Positions 1-7,734 of a stretch of 64,000 nucleotides of DNA are shown here, piece after piece (position 1 is the stretch's first letter; every line of letters starts with the position of its first letter). Source of the stretch: Pseudacidovorax intermedius (GTDB lineage Bacteria > Pseudomonadota > Gammaproteobacteria > Burkholderiales > Burkholderiaceae_C); contig NZ_QQAV01000004.1 of the NCBI RefSeq assembly GCF_003350475.1, positions 248,001 through 312,000 on the forward strand, written 5' to 3'. The notes under the pieces were generated by a model, which was not told the DNA's origin, searched no databases, and saw only the letters and a program-made list of their open reading frames with translations. A program made the translations under genes and the position numbers.

Positions 1-471
1 TGGCTCGGCACCACGGTGGAAAACGCCGAATACGCCAAGAAGCGGCTGCGCTACCTGCTCGAGTTCGACACGCCCTCGGTGCGCTTCGTGTCGTGCGAGC
101 CCCTTCTAAGTGAGTTGGATCTGACCGCCTACCTGCAGCCGAATGCCGCAGGCGTGCGTGTCGACTGGGTGATTGCGGGTGGTGAGAGCGGGCACGGTGC
201 AAGACCGATGAACCCAGCGTGGCCGGAGGCGCTGCAGAAGCAGTGTGCCGACGCGGGCGTGCCCTTTCACTTCAAGCAATGGGGGCACTGGGCTCCGGTC
301 GATCCCCTTGCACTTCCGCAAGGCCTGCCGGAGAAGAAGGTCGTCCGCTTCTACCGCGGTAGAGAGGCCGTGCCTGTCGTCAGTGTTGGCAAGACCGCCG
401 CAGGGCGCATTCTTCGAGGACGCACATGGGATCAATTCCCCGCGACAAGGGGCCTGACACACACAGCCTGA
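1..471 (+). CDS. DUF5131 / phage Gp37-Gp68 family protein, 5' truncated
   Basis: Open from the left edge (reading W-L-G-T-T-V-E-N) to a stop at 469-471, so only the C-terminal 156 residues are seen. The segment GGESGHGARPM followed by a Cys-containing stretch and HFKQWG is typical of the Gp37/Gp68 (DUF5131, PF07505) family, which carries a three-cysteine, radical-SAM-like motif in its N-terminal part, outside this window. Function is unknown; a radical-SAM-type modification enzyme is the usual guess. It overlaps the next gene (TcmP) by 46 bases, matching the known pairing of these two families. Confidence 0.8.
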   Translation, partial: WLGTTVENAEYAKKRLRYLLEFDTPSVRFVSCEPLLSELDLTAYLQPNAAGVRVDWVIAGGESGHGARPMNPAWPEALQKQCADAGVPFHFKQWGHWAPVDPLALPQGLPEKKVVRFYRGREAVPVVSVGKTAAGRILRGRTWDQFPATRGLTHTA

Positions 472-1394
472 AGCTTTTCGACGCCGACGAGCTGACCGAC
501 CCGCCGCAGACTGCCGGCGGCGTGGTTGAGATGCCGTCCACCTTCCGGAAGAGCGCCTTCGATGGCTATCCGGTGTGGACCGAGAACAAGTCGAAGCTGA
601 TTCAGCAGTACGTCTACCACTTCATCATGGTCACGCACCATGGGACGTACATCGATGGCTTCGCCGGCCCCCAGGTCGAGGAATACAACGACGATTCCTG
701 GTCGGCCAAGCGTGTGCTGGAGATCAAGCCGCCATGGATCAGGCGCTTCATGCTCTGCGATCTATCCCCCGCCCAGGTGGGCCGCCTGGAACAACTGAAG
801 CAGGAGCGCCGGGACGCCGGCGACAAGCGGAAGATCGAGATCCTCGGCGGCGACTTCAACGTGGTGGTCGACTCGATCCTGACCCCAGACAACATCGGCG
901 AGCGCGAGGCAACCTTCTGCCTGCTGGACCAGCGCACCTTCGAATGCCAGTGGAAGACGGTGGAGAAGCTGGCGGCTTACAAGTCGCTGTCGAAGATCGA
1001 GCTGTTCTACTTCGTGCCCGTAGGCTGGCTCAACCGGGCGATGTCGCGAACCACCAAGCAGGAGGACAAGCTGCGGGCCTGGTGGGGCCGTGACGACGTG
1101 GACATCGTGCGGAATGCACGGCAGGTCGACGTGGCCGAGCTGTTCGTGGACCGCTTTCAGCGGGAGCTGGGCTACAAGAAGGCCCTGGCGTGGCCCATCC
1201 ACGACCGCGGCAGCGAAGGTCGGGTGATGTACTACATGATCCACGCCACGGACCATCCGCAGGCGCCGAAGCTCATGAACCGGTCCTATTGGAAGTCCAC
1301 CAAGGCGGCCGAGCCCATGGCCCACACCCAGGCGGTGCTCGAGGGCTTCGAGCTGGGTGGTGCGCCACTCCAGGGGCCGCCGGCGGGCGAATAG
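426..1394 (+). CDS. tcmP: Three-Cys-motif partner protein TcmP
   Basis: A 322-residue protein. It shows the family hallmark YIDGFAGP (about residues 76-83) after a conserved K-x3-I-x2-YVYHF helix, a LDQRTFECQWKTV block in the middle, and a C-terminal block with RVMYYMIHATDHP as in TcmP (TIGR04474). TcmP is defined as the partner of DUF5131-type proteins, which directly precede it here. The biochemical role is not established. The first ATG at 426 overlaps the upstream gene; an internal ATG at 531 is an alternative. A strong terminator follows, so the pair looks like an independent cargo unit at the edge of the tail genes. Confidence 0.8.
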   Translation: MGSIPRDKGPDTHSLKLFDADELTDPPQTAGGVVEMPSTFRKSAFDGYPVWTENKSKLIQQYVYHFIMVTHHGTYIDGFAGPQVEEYNDDSWSAKRVLEIKPPWIRRFMLCDLSPAQVGRLEQLKQERRDAGDKRKIEILGGDFNVVVDSILTPDNIGEREATFCLLDQRTFECQWKTVEKLAAYKSLSKIELFYFVPVGWLNRAMSRTTKQEDKLRAWWGRDDVDIVRNARQVDVAELFVDRFQRELGYKKALAWPIHDRGSEGRVMYYMIHATDHPQAPKLMNRSYWKSTKAAEPMAHTQAVLEGFELGGAPLQGPPAGE

Positions 1395-1415
1395 CGCCGG
1401 CACGCCGTGCACTCT

Positions 1416-1439
1416 GGGGGCCGATTGGCCCCCTTTTTT
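1416..1439 (+). terminator. Rho-independent terminator after tcmP
   Basis: A perfect GGGGGCC / GGCCCCC stem with a GATT loop, followed by six T. It separates the DUF5131/TcmP pair from the tail genes. Confidence 0.93.
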
Positions 1440-1470
1440 CGTCCTGCCGCGGCACCTAAGGTGCCGGGCC

Positions 1471-1947
1471 ATGAGCTTGACTCCCAGCACTGTGCGCGCC
1501 CTGCAGCGCGTGGACGACACCGGCGGCATGCTGGTGCTGCTGGACATCGACCATCCCTCCCTGTCGGGGCCGGTCCACATCGTCAACGACACGCGCGGGC
1601 TCACCAGCCGCGGCATCGACTACATCGCCCTGCCCTTTGCGGTGACCCTGCCGCAGGACAAGAGCAAGGAGATCCCGCGCGCCCAGCTGCAGGTGGACAA
1701 CGTGGGCCGCGAACTGACGGCCGAGCTGGAACGCCTGCCGCCGGGCGCGGTGCTGACGGCCACCATCTCCATCGTGTACCGCGGCTCGCCGGACACGGTG
1801 GAATACGCCTTCACCTCGCCGCTGTCGTCGGTGCGGGCAACCGTGCAGAGCGTTTCCGCGTCGATGGGGCCGGATGACGTGATGCGCCTGCCGGCGGTGC
1901 GCGTGCGCTTCGACCCGCGCACGGCGCCGGCCGTCTTCCCGGGGTGA
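1471..1947 (+). CDS. DUF1833 family phage tail protein
   Basis: A 158-residue protein resembling DUF1833 (PF08875), a family found in siphovirus tail-tip clusters just before the NlpC/P60 gene. It starts MSLTPSTVRAL and contains the family-like stretch DIDHPSLSGPVHIVND and a central beta-rich part. The start at 1471 is preceded by AAGG in a small hairpin (CGGCACC/GGTGCCG, 1450-1466), which might partly hide the ribosome site. The stop TGA overlaps the next ATG (TGATG). Likely a minor tail or tip-assembly component. Confidence 0.75.
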   Translation: MSLTPSTVRALQRVDDTGGMLVLLDIDHPSLSGPVHIVNDTRGLTSRGIDYIALPFAVTLPQDKSKEIPRAQLQVDNVGRELTAELERLPPGAVLTATISIVYRGSPDTVEYAFTSPLSSVRATVQSVSASMGPDDVMRLPAVRVRFDPRTAPAVFPG

Positions 1948-2375
1948 TGGGCATGGACGAGATGCTCCGGCGCGCCCAGGCCTACGTGGGCCTGCCCTAC
2001 CTGGATGGAGAGTTCGACTGCGCCGACCTGGCCGTGAAGGTGCAGTGGGAGCTGTGGGACCGACTGGTGACCCTGCCGCTGCACCGGCGCCGGCCGATGG
2101 GGGCCCGCGGCCAGGCGGCGCAGATCCGCGCGCTGCGCGACGAGCTGGCCGACCGGATCGAGGCGCCGCAGACGGGCTGCGGCGTGCTGCTGCTGACCGC
2201 CGACGACGCGGGCGCGGAGCTGTGGCACATCGGCACCGTGTTCCAGTCCGCCGGCGAGACCTGGGTGCTGCACAACAGCCACGCCCTGGGCTCGGCCCAC
2301 CTGCAGCGGCTGGCGGACCTGCGCCGGCGCGGCATGCGCGTGGAAGGCTTCTACCAGTGGCGGGAGGCACTGTGA
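1947..2375 (+). CDS. NlpC/P60-type tail-tip peptidase (lambda K-like)
   Basis: A 142-residue protein with the N-terminal motif EFDCADL, where the Cys in an F-D-C-A-D context is the expected nucleophile of an NlpC/P60 cysteine peptidase, and a later ELWHIGTV segment supplying the His. Such proteins sit in tail tips and cut peptidoglycan during DNA entry, or act in tip assembly like lambda K. GTG at 1944 and ATG at 1947 are both possible starts; 1947 gives the common TGATG junction. Its stop overlaps the GTG start of the J-like gene. Confidence 0.82.
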   Translation: MGMDEMLRRAQAYVGLPYLDGEFDCADLAVKVQWELWDRLVTLPLHRRRPMGARGQAAQIRALRDELADRIEAPQTGCGVLLLTADDAGAELWHIGTVFQSAGETWVLHNSHALGSAHLQRLADLRRRGMRVEGFYQWREAL

Positions 2376-5300
2376 GGCGGCCGGACCCGGACGACGTGCT
2401 GGAGGTGCAGGCCCGGGTGGTGCCGGACGCACCCGACGCGCCGGAGGCCGTGCAGGCGGCCAAGGTGCCGGCGCTGATCGTCACGCCCCACCCGATCACG
2501 CTGGCGGGCCAGCGCGTGCTGGACGTGCGCCATGCGGCCCTGGTGCCGGGCGAGACGCTGGCCGACCTGCTGGCCCGCCAGGGCGTGCTGCCGGCCGAGC
2601 GCTGGGCGGTGACTGTGGGCGGCCTGGCCGTGCCGCCGGCGATGTGGCACCGGCTGAGGCCGAAGCCGGGCATGCTGATCGAGGCGCGCCGGGCGCCCGG
2701 CAAGGAGTACATCGGCTACATCGCGGCCATCGTGATCGCGATATTCGCGCCCTACGCCGGCGCAGCTATGGCGGGCACATGGGGCATCGGCGCAGCAGGG
2801 TGGACGGCGATCTTCTCCATCGCTGGCTCCATGATCGTCTCGAAGCTGCTGGCACCCAAGGCCCAGAAGCAGCTGAGCAACGCCACCCAGGGCCTGACCT
2901 ACAGCCTGCAGGGCGGCCGCAACAGCACGCGCCCCTTCGAGCCCATGGGCCTGGTGCTGGGTGAGCCCTACTGCGTGCCCGACCTGGCCGCGCAGCCCTT
3001 CGTGTTCTTCGAGGGCGACGATCAATACCTGCTCCAGGTCTTCCATGCCGGCCTGAACTGCGGCCACGTGCACAGCCTGCGCCTGGGCTCCACCAGCATC
3101 GACGGCTACAGCGGCGTGACGCTGAGCTATGACGGCTTCAGCACGGGCAACACCGGGTTGCCAGCCATGTACGGCAACGTGGACACCGTGGCCGGCGCGG
3201 TGCTGACGGCCGAAGGCGGGCCCGGCGCGTGGGTGATGCGGACCACGAGCCCGAACACGATGCAGATCGCGCTCGACTTCGAGCTGATCGGAACCGCCAC
3301 CAATCCGCAGAACGGGCTCTTCATCCTCCTGGTGATCGAGCTGCAGATGGAGTTCCGCCCGGTGGGCGGCAGCGACTGGACGCGCTTCTGGGACGGGGTG
3401 AACGAGAACGACGCCGTGGCCTGGGGCACCTACGGCAGCAAGCCGGCCCGCCACACTCTGCGCCGCAGCGTGCCGCTGGGGCAGTACGAGGTGCGGGTGC
3501 GCAAGTTCAACGCCGACTACCCCAGCGGCTTCAGCAGCGTGCAGATGGTCACCACCTGGGTGGGCCTGAAGAGCTACCAGCAGGACACGGCGAGCTACGG
3601 CGGCCAAGGCCGCGTGGGCCTGCAGATCAAGGCCAGTGGGCAGCTCAACGGCAGCGTGGACACGCTCAACTGGATGGCGGTGGCGCGCTCCATCCCCTTC
3701 TGGAACGGCGCCGCCTGGACCACGGCCACGAACCGGGATAACGGCCTGTCCAACCCCGGCGCGCAGATCCTGATGCTGGCCCGCGGCATCTACGAGGACG
3801 GCGAGCTGGTGGCCGGCCTGGGCCTGCCCGACGAGCAGATCGACATCGAGAGCCTGAAGGGCTTCATGGTGTTCTGCGCGGTGAAGGGCTTCAAGTTCGA
3901 CTTCTTCCTGCAGGAGACGATGTCGATCGGCGACCTGATCGACACCATCGCCGCGGCGGGCATGGGCTCCAAGAGCTGGCACACCGGCAAGCTGGGCGTG
4001 ATCTGGTTCAGCGACGACGATCCCATCGAGGGCGTGCTGAACATGGGCACGATCAAGGCCAAGAGCTTCAGCGTGACCTACGACACGCTGGCCACGGCCG
4101 ACGAGCTGGAGTACCAGTATTTCGACCGGGAGCGGGAACACACCTGGCAGAGCATCCGCGTGCTGGCCCCGGGCGTGGTGAACCCCACGCAGACGGCGCG
4201 CGTGCAGCTGCAGGGCGTGACCACCGAGGCGCATGCCGCGCTGCTGGCCCGCTTTGCGATGGCCCAGAACGTCTACCAGCGCAAGACTGTGGCCTGCGAC
4301 GTGGACCTGGAGCACCTGGTGTTCCGCCGCGGCACCGTGATGGCGGTAAGCCACGACCTGACCCAGTGGGGCTACAGCGGCCGCCTGAATGGCTTCAGCC
4401 GCGACGGCGGCGGCATCGTGACGCTGACGCTGGATGACCTGGTGCCGGCCGTCTCGCCCACCGGCGCGACCAGCCGCTACGTGGGGCTTCGCCTTCCTGG
4501 GGAGACCGGCTACCGCGTGTTCGCTGTGGCCGCCTTCACGGGCGAGACGCGCACCCTGGTGCTGGCGGGCGCCTGGCCGGCCGGCGCCGCGCTGCCGGGC
4601 ACGGCCGACAACCCCGCGCACGACACCGTCTGGATCTACGACTTCAAGGCCACCCCCGGGCAGAAGCTGCGCGTGGCCGACGTGTCGCCACAGGGCAACC
4701 TGGACGGCGCCAAGGTGTCGCTGGTGCCGGAGTCGCCCGAGTTCTGGAACTACGTCTGGAACGGCATCTATGCGCCGCCGCCGGACAACAGCTTGCTGGC
4801 CCAGGACCTGCCCAAGGTGCAGGCCCTGCGCGTGGTGCCGGAGCAGGAGCGGCAGGGCGAAGCGTGGGTGACCCTGCTGCACGTGCTGTGGGAGGTGCGC
4901 GGCGCCTTCGCCGTGGCCCAGGTGTGGGTGGGCGTGGACGGTGCCGAGCTGCGCCAGGTCGCCGGCGACGTGGTGGTGCAGTCGTACACGCTGCAGGCCC
5001 AGCGCGATCAGACCTGGCAGATCGAGATCCGCGTCTTCGACAGCCTGGGGCGTGCCGGCGAGGCCGGCCGCATCACCTATCACGTGGCCGCCGTGCAGCC
5101 CGAGGACGTGGCCGGCCTGGCGCTGACGGTCGGCGATGACGGGATCTACGCCAGCTGGACCCTGCCGCAGGCCCTGGCGGGCGTGGACTGGTCGACCACG
5201 GCGCTGCGCAAGGGCGACACCTGGGAAGACGGCGTGCCGCTCTTCGAGGGCAAGGCGGACTCGTGGCGGCTGGGCTGGATGCCGGCGGGCACGCTGCGCG

Positions 5301-6793
5301 TGTGGGCCCAGCACAAGAACACGGCCGGCGAGGTGAGCACGCCTGTCTCGGCCACGCTCGAAGTGCTGGACCCCGACACGCCCACAGTCGCCGGCGTGGC
5401 CATGGGCCGCACGGTGAACCTGGCGTGGCAGGACTGCCGCACCACCCAGCCGGTGGCGCGCTACGTGGTGAAGCTGGGCGACTTGGAGGCGACGGCCGAA
5501 GAAGTCGGCCGGACGCCGGCCACGTCGCTCCAGCGCATGGAGCCCGACAGCGACGTGCTGGTTTGGTACCACGTGCAGGCCGTCGACGTGGCCGGCAACA
5601 CGAGCGACTGGGGCTCGCGCTCGGTGATGCTGCTGCCCTACTTCGACCAGATTCCGGAGCTGGGGCAGTACATCGAGCGGGTGGACACGCTGGCGATCCA
5701 GTTCCGCGACGAGCTGGCCGCACTGGGCCTGAACGGCGTGCTGCGCAGCGAAGCCGCCGTGAGCGAGGCCCGCAAGCAGACGAAGCGGCAGGTGAACATC
5801 CTCGAAGCGAAGGTGGACAACAACTACGCGCTGTATGTCGAGCAGGTGGAGCTGCTGGTGACGGCGGACGAAGCCATGGCCAGCCAGATCAGTCTGCTGA
5901 GCGTCGGCCTGGACGAGGCCCGGGCGGACATCCTGGAGGAGAAGACGGTGCGCGCCACGGCCGACACGGCGCTGGCCAGCAGCATCACCACGGTGGTGGC
6001 CCGCGTCGACGACATCGAGGCGGCGTACGTCAACCAGATCGAGGTGGAGGCCACGGTGAATTCCGCCGTGGCGCAGAACAACACCTATCTGACCAGCAGC
6101 GTGGGGCCCATCGGCACGCTGTCGGCCACGGTGAGCAGCCAGAGCACCACCATTGCCACGCTGGACGGCAACCTGGCGGCGCAGTCGCTCATCAAGACCG
6201 AGATCGTGGGCAGCACGGGCAAGCGAGCCATGGCCGGCATCCGCATCGGTGTGAGCAGTTCCAGCGGCGGCAGCGACGTGCAGAGCGAGGTGGTGGTGCT
6301 GGCCAGCAGCTTCCGGGTGGCCAACGACCTGGGCGGCACCGGGCTCTTCGCCCCCTTCAAGGTCGAGGACGGCGTGACGTACATCGACGTGGCGCGGATT
6401 CGGGATGCCGACATCAGCACGTTGAAGGTGGCCGGGAACGCCATCATCCAGCCCGCGTGGGCGGTGGGCTACAGCACCGTGTCCATCGGCTTCACCGTGC
6501 CTGCGGGCCAGGTGTGGGAGGTGATGGCGCTGGCCTTCTTCCGCCAGACGGACAGCCAGACCACCACGCCCGCCGTCCACGTGCGCACGCTCACCGGGGC
6601 GCCTGACGCCACCGTGTACCAGGAAGCCCAGTGGATTGACGTTGGAGAAGGCGGCTCGAATGCCTGGCGCAGCCCCTCGGGCTCCATGGGCAGCGTCTTC
6701 ACCTGCACCGAAGGCGGCCACGGTTGCACCGCGACCACCACGGACGGCGGCCACATCACGGTGCTGCTCTTCATCGCGAAGAAGAAGGCCTGA
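2372..6793 (+). CDS. Tail-tip host-specificity protein, J-like
   Basis: A 1,473-residue protein, close to the size of lambda J-type central tip proteins. The GTG at 2372 is chosen because it overlaps the upstream stop (GTGA) and is followed at once by conserved-looking sequence; the frame is open further upstream only inside the NlpC gene. Visible parts: a hydrophobic stretch around residues 113-160 (YIAAIVIAIFAPYAG), a long beta-rich core, fibronectin-III-like modules around residues 830-1090, then an alanine-rich coiled-coil-like zone and a C-terminal tip domain. It probably forms the central tail tip that contacts the host receptor. Confidence 0.9.
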   Translation: MRRPDPDDVLEVQARVVPDAPDAPEAVQAAKVPALIVTPHPITLAGQRVLDVRHAALVPGETLADLLARQGVLPAERWAVTVGGLAVPPAMWHRLRPKPGMLIEARRAPGKEYIGYIAAIVIAIFAPYAGAAMAGTWGIGAAGWTAIFSIAGSMIVSKLLAPKAQKQLSNATQGLTYSLQGGRNSTRPFEPMGLVLGEPYCVPDLAAQPFVFFEGDDQYLLQVFHAGLNCGHVHSLRLGSTSIDGYSGVTLSYDGFSTGNTGLPAMYGNVDTVAGAVLTAEGGPGAWVMRTTSPNTMQIALDFELIGTATNPQNGLFILLVIELQMEFRPVGGSDWTRFWDGVNENDAVAWGTYGSKPARHTLRRSVPLGQYEVRVRKFNADYPSGFSSVQMVTTWVGLKSYQQDTASYGGQGRVGLQIKASGQLNGSVDTLNWMAVARSIPFWNGAAWTTATNRDNGLSNPGAQILMLARGIYEDGELVAGLGLPDEQIDIESLKGFMVFCAVKGFKFDFFLQETMSIGDLIDTIAAAGMGSKSWHTGKLGVIWFSDDDPIEGVLNMGTIKAKSFSVTYDTLATADELEYQYFDREREHTWQSIRVLAPGVVNPTQTARVQLQGVTTEAHAALLARFAMAQNVYQRKTVACDVDLEHLVFRRGTVMAVSHDLTQWGYSGRLNGFSRDGGGIVTLTLDDLVPAVSPTGATSRYVGLRLPGETGYRVFAVAAFTGETRTLVLAGAWPAGAALPGTADNPAHDTVWIYDFKATPGQKLRVADVSPQGNLDGAKVSLVPESPEFWNYVWNGIYAPPPDNSLLAQDLPKVQALRVVPEQERQGEAWVTLLHVLWEVRGAFAVAQVWVGVDGAELRQVAGDVVVQSYTLQAQRDQTWQIEIRVFDSLGRAGEAGRITYHVAAVQPEDVAGLALTVGDDGIYASWTLPQALAGVDWSTTALRKGDTWEDGVPLFEGKADSWRLGWMPAGTLRVWAQHKNTAGEVSTPVSATLEVLDPDTPTVAGVAMGRTVNLAWQDCRTTQPVARYVVKLGDLEATAEEVGRTPATSLQRMEPDSDVLVWYHVQAVDVAGNTSDWGSRSVMLLPYFDQIPELGQYIERVDTLAIQFRDELAALGLNGVLRSEAAVSEARKQTKRQVNILEAKVDNNYALYVEQVELLVTADEAMASQISLLSVGLDEARADILEEKTVRATADTALASSITTVVARVDDIEAAYVNQIEVEATVNSAVAQNNTYLTSSVGPIGTLSATVSSQSTTIATLDGNLAAQSLIKTEIVGSTGKRAMAGIRIGVSSSSGGSDVQSEVVVLASSFRVANDLGGTGLFAPFKVEDGVTYIDVARIRDADISTLKVAGNAIIQPAWAVGYSTVSIGFTVPAGQVWEVMALAFFRQTDSQTTTPAVHVRTLTGAPDATVYQEAQWIDVGEGGSNAWRSPSGSMGSVFTCTEGGHGCTATTTDGGHITVLLFIAKKKA

Positions 6794-6795
6794 CG

Positions 6796-7404
6796 ATGCT
6801 CGCGCCCTACTCCGTCGTCGACGCCTGCGGCCGCGTGCTCATGGGCACCATGGCGCCGCAGCGCCCGCATGCCGAACCCGGCTGCACCGTGGTGGACGAG
6901 CTGCCCCCGAGCGAGGCGCACTACCGCGACCTGGTGGCGGAGACGTGGGTGCCGATGCCGCCCCGGCCGAGCGCTGCGCACGTCTTCGACTGGCCCACGC
7001 ATGTTTGGATCGATCCGCGCACGCTGGACGAGCTGCGCGCCGCCCAGCTGGCGGGCATCAACGCCGAGGGCCGGCGGCGCGCCGCGGCGCTGACGGCCGG
7101 CTATCCCGACTTCGAACAGCGCACCTGGCCGAGCCAGGAGCGCGAAGCCCTGGCGTGGGCCGCCGACCAGGCGGCCCCCACGCCTTATCTGGACGGCATC
7201 GCCGCGGCGCGCGGCATCGAGCCGGCCCAGATGCGCGCGCTGACGCTGGCTGCCGTGCAGGCCTTCCAGACGGCCAGCCAGCAGCTGGTGGGCACGCGGC
7301 AGGCCCTGCGCGATGCGATCCAGGCCGCCGCCACGCGCGAGGAAGTCCTGGCCGTCGCGTGGCCGCCGCTGCCCGAGCCATCCCCTCCACCCTCCTCGGA
7401 GTGA
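6796..7404 (+). CDS. Tail fibre-associated protein, DUF4376-like
   Basis: A 202-residue protein. The N-terminal half has a small beta motif (VVDACGRVLMG) as in tail-fibre assembly proteins. The C-terminal half carries the recurrent phage motif YPDFEQRTWPSQEREALAW followed by PTPYLDGIAAARG, seen in chaperone-like proteins next to fibre genes (DUF4376-like). It starts two bases after the J stop and lies before the fibre gene, which supports a role in fibre assembly. Not a structural homologue I can name with certainty. Confidence 0.6.
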   Translation: MLAPYSVVDACGRVLMGTMAPQRPHAEPGCTVVDELPPSEAHYRDLVAETWVPMPPRPSAAHVFDWPTHVWIDPRTLDELRAAQLAGINAEGRRRAAALTAGYPDFEQRTWPSQEREALAWAADQAAPTPYLDGIAAARGIEPAQMRALTLAAVQAFQTASQQLVGTRQALRDAIQAAATREEVLAVAWPPLPEPSPPPSSE

Positions 7405-7407
7405 CCC

Positions 7408-7734
7408 ATGAGCACCCCTGCCCCCGCACCGATCATCGGCCTGGAGAAGGCCATCACCTGCCCGCGCACCGAAGCGCCGCTGCTCTTCCACAAGCTGTTC
7501 TTCTGCCAGATCAACTTCGTGCAGGAGAGCACCGTGGCCACGCTCGGCTCCTTCAGCTCGCGCACCGCCAAGCAACACGTCAGCACCGTGCAGGTGGCGA
7601 TCAAGGCCGTGCCCCAGGGCGACAACGCCCAGTGGATCTACGAGCAGATCCTGGCGGCCCAGGGCGAAGAGAACGTGCTGGCGGGCGCCACGGCCGTGCG
7701 CGCCGAAGCGCCGGCGGCGTCGGAGGGTGACTGA
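7408..7734 (+). CDS. Hypothetical tail-region protein
   Basis: A 108-residue protein of unknown function with no transmembrane or catalytic motif that I recognise. It starts four bases after the upstream stop, and its own stop overlaps the fibre ATG (TGATG), so it is translated within the tail operon. A small virion or assembly protein is likely from position alone. Confidence 0.6.
   Translation: MSTPAPAPIIGLEKAITCPRTEAPLLFHKLFFCQINFVQESTVATLGSFSSRTAKQHVSTVQVAIKAVPQGDNAQWIYEQILAAQGEENVLAGATAVRAEAPAASEGD

Noticed and set aside
2351-6754. A 1,467-residue open frame on the minus strand opposite the J-like gene
   Set aside because: It is the mirror of a highly GC-biased coding frame; the composition is His/Arg/Gly-rich with no family motif, and the plus strand holds a convincing tail protein in an operon.
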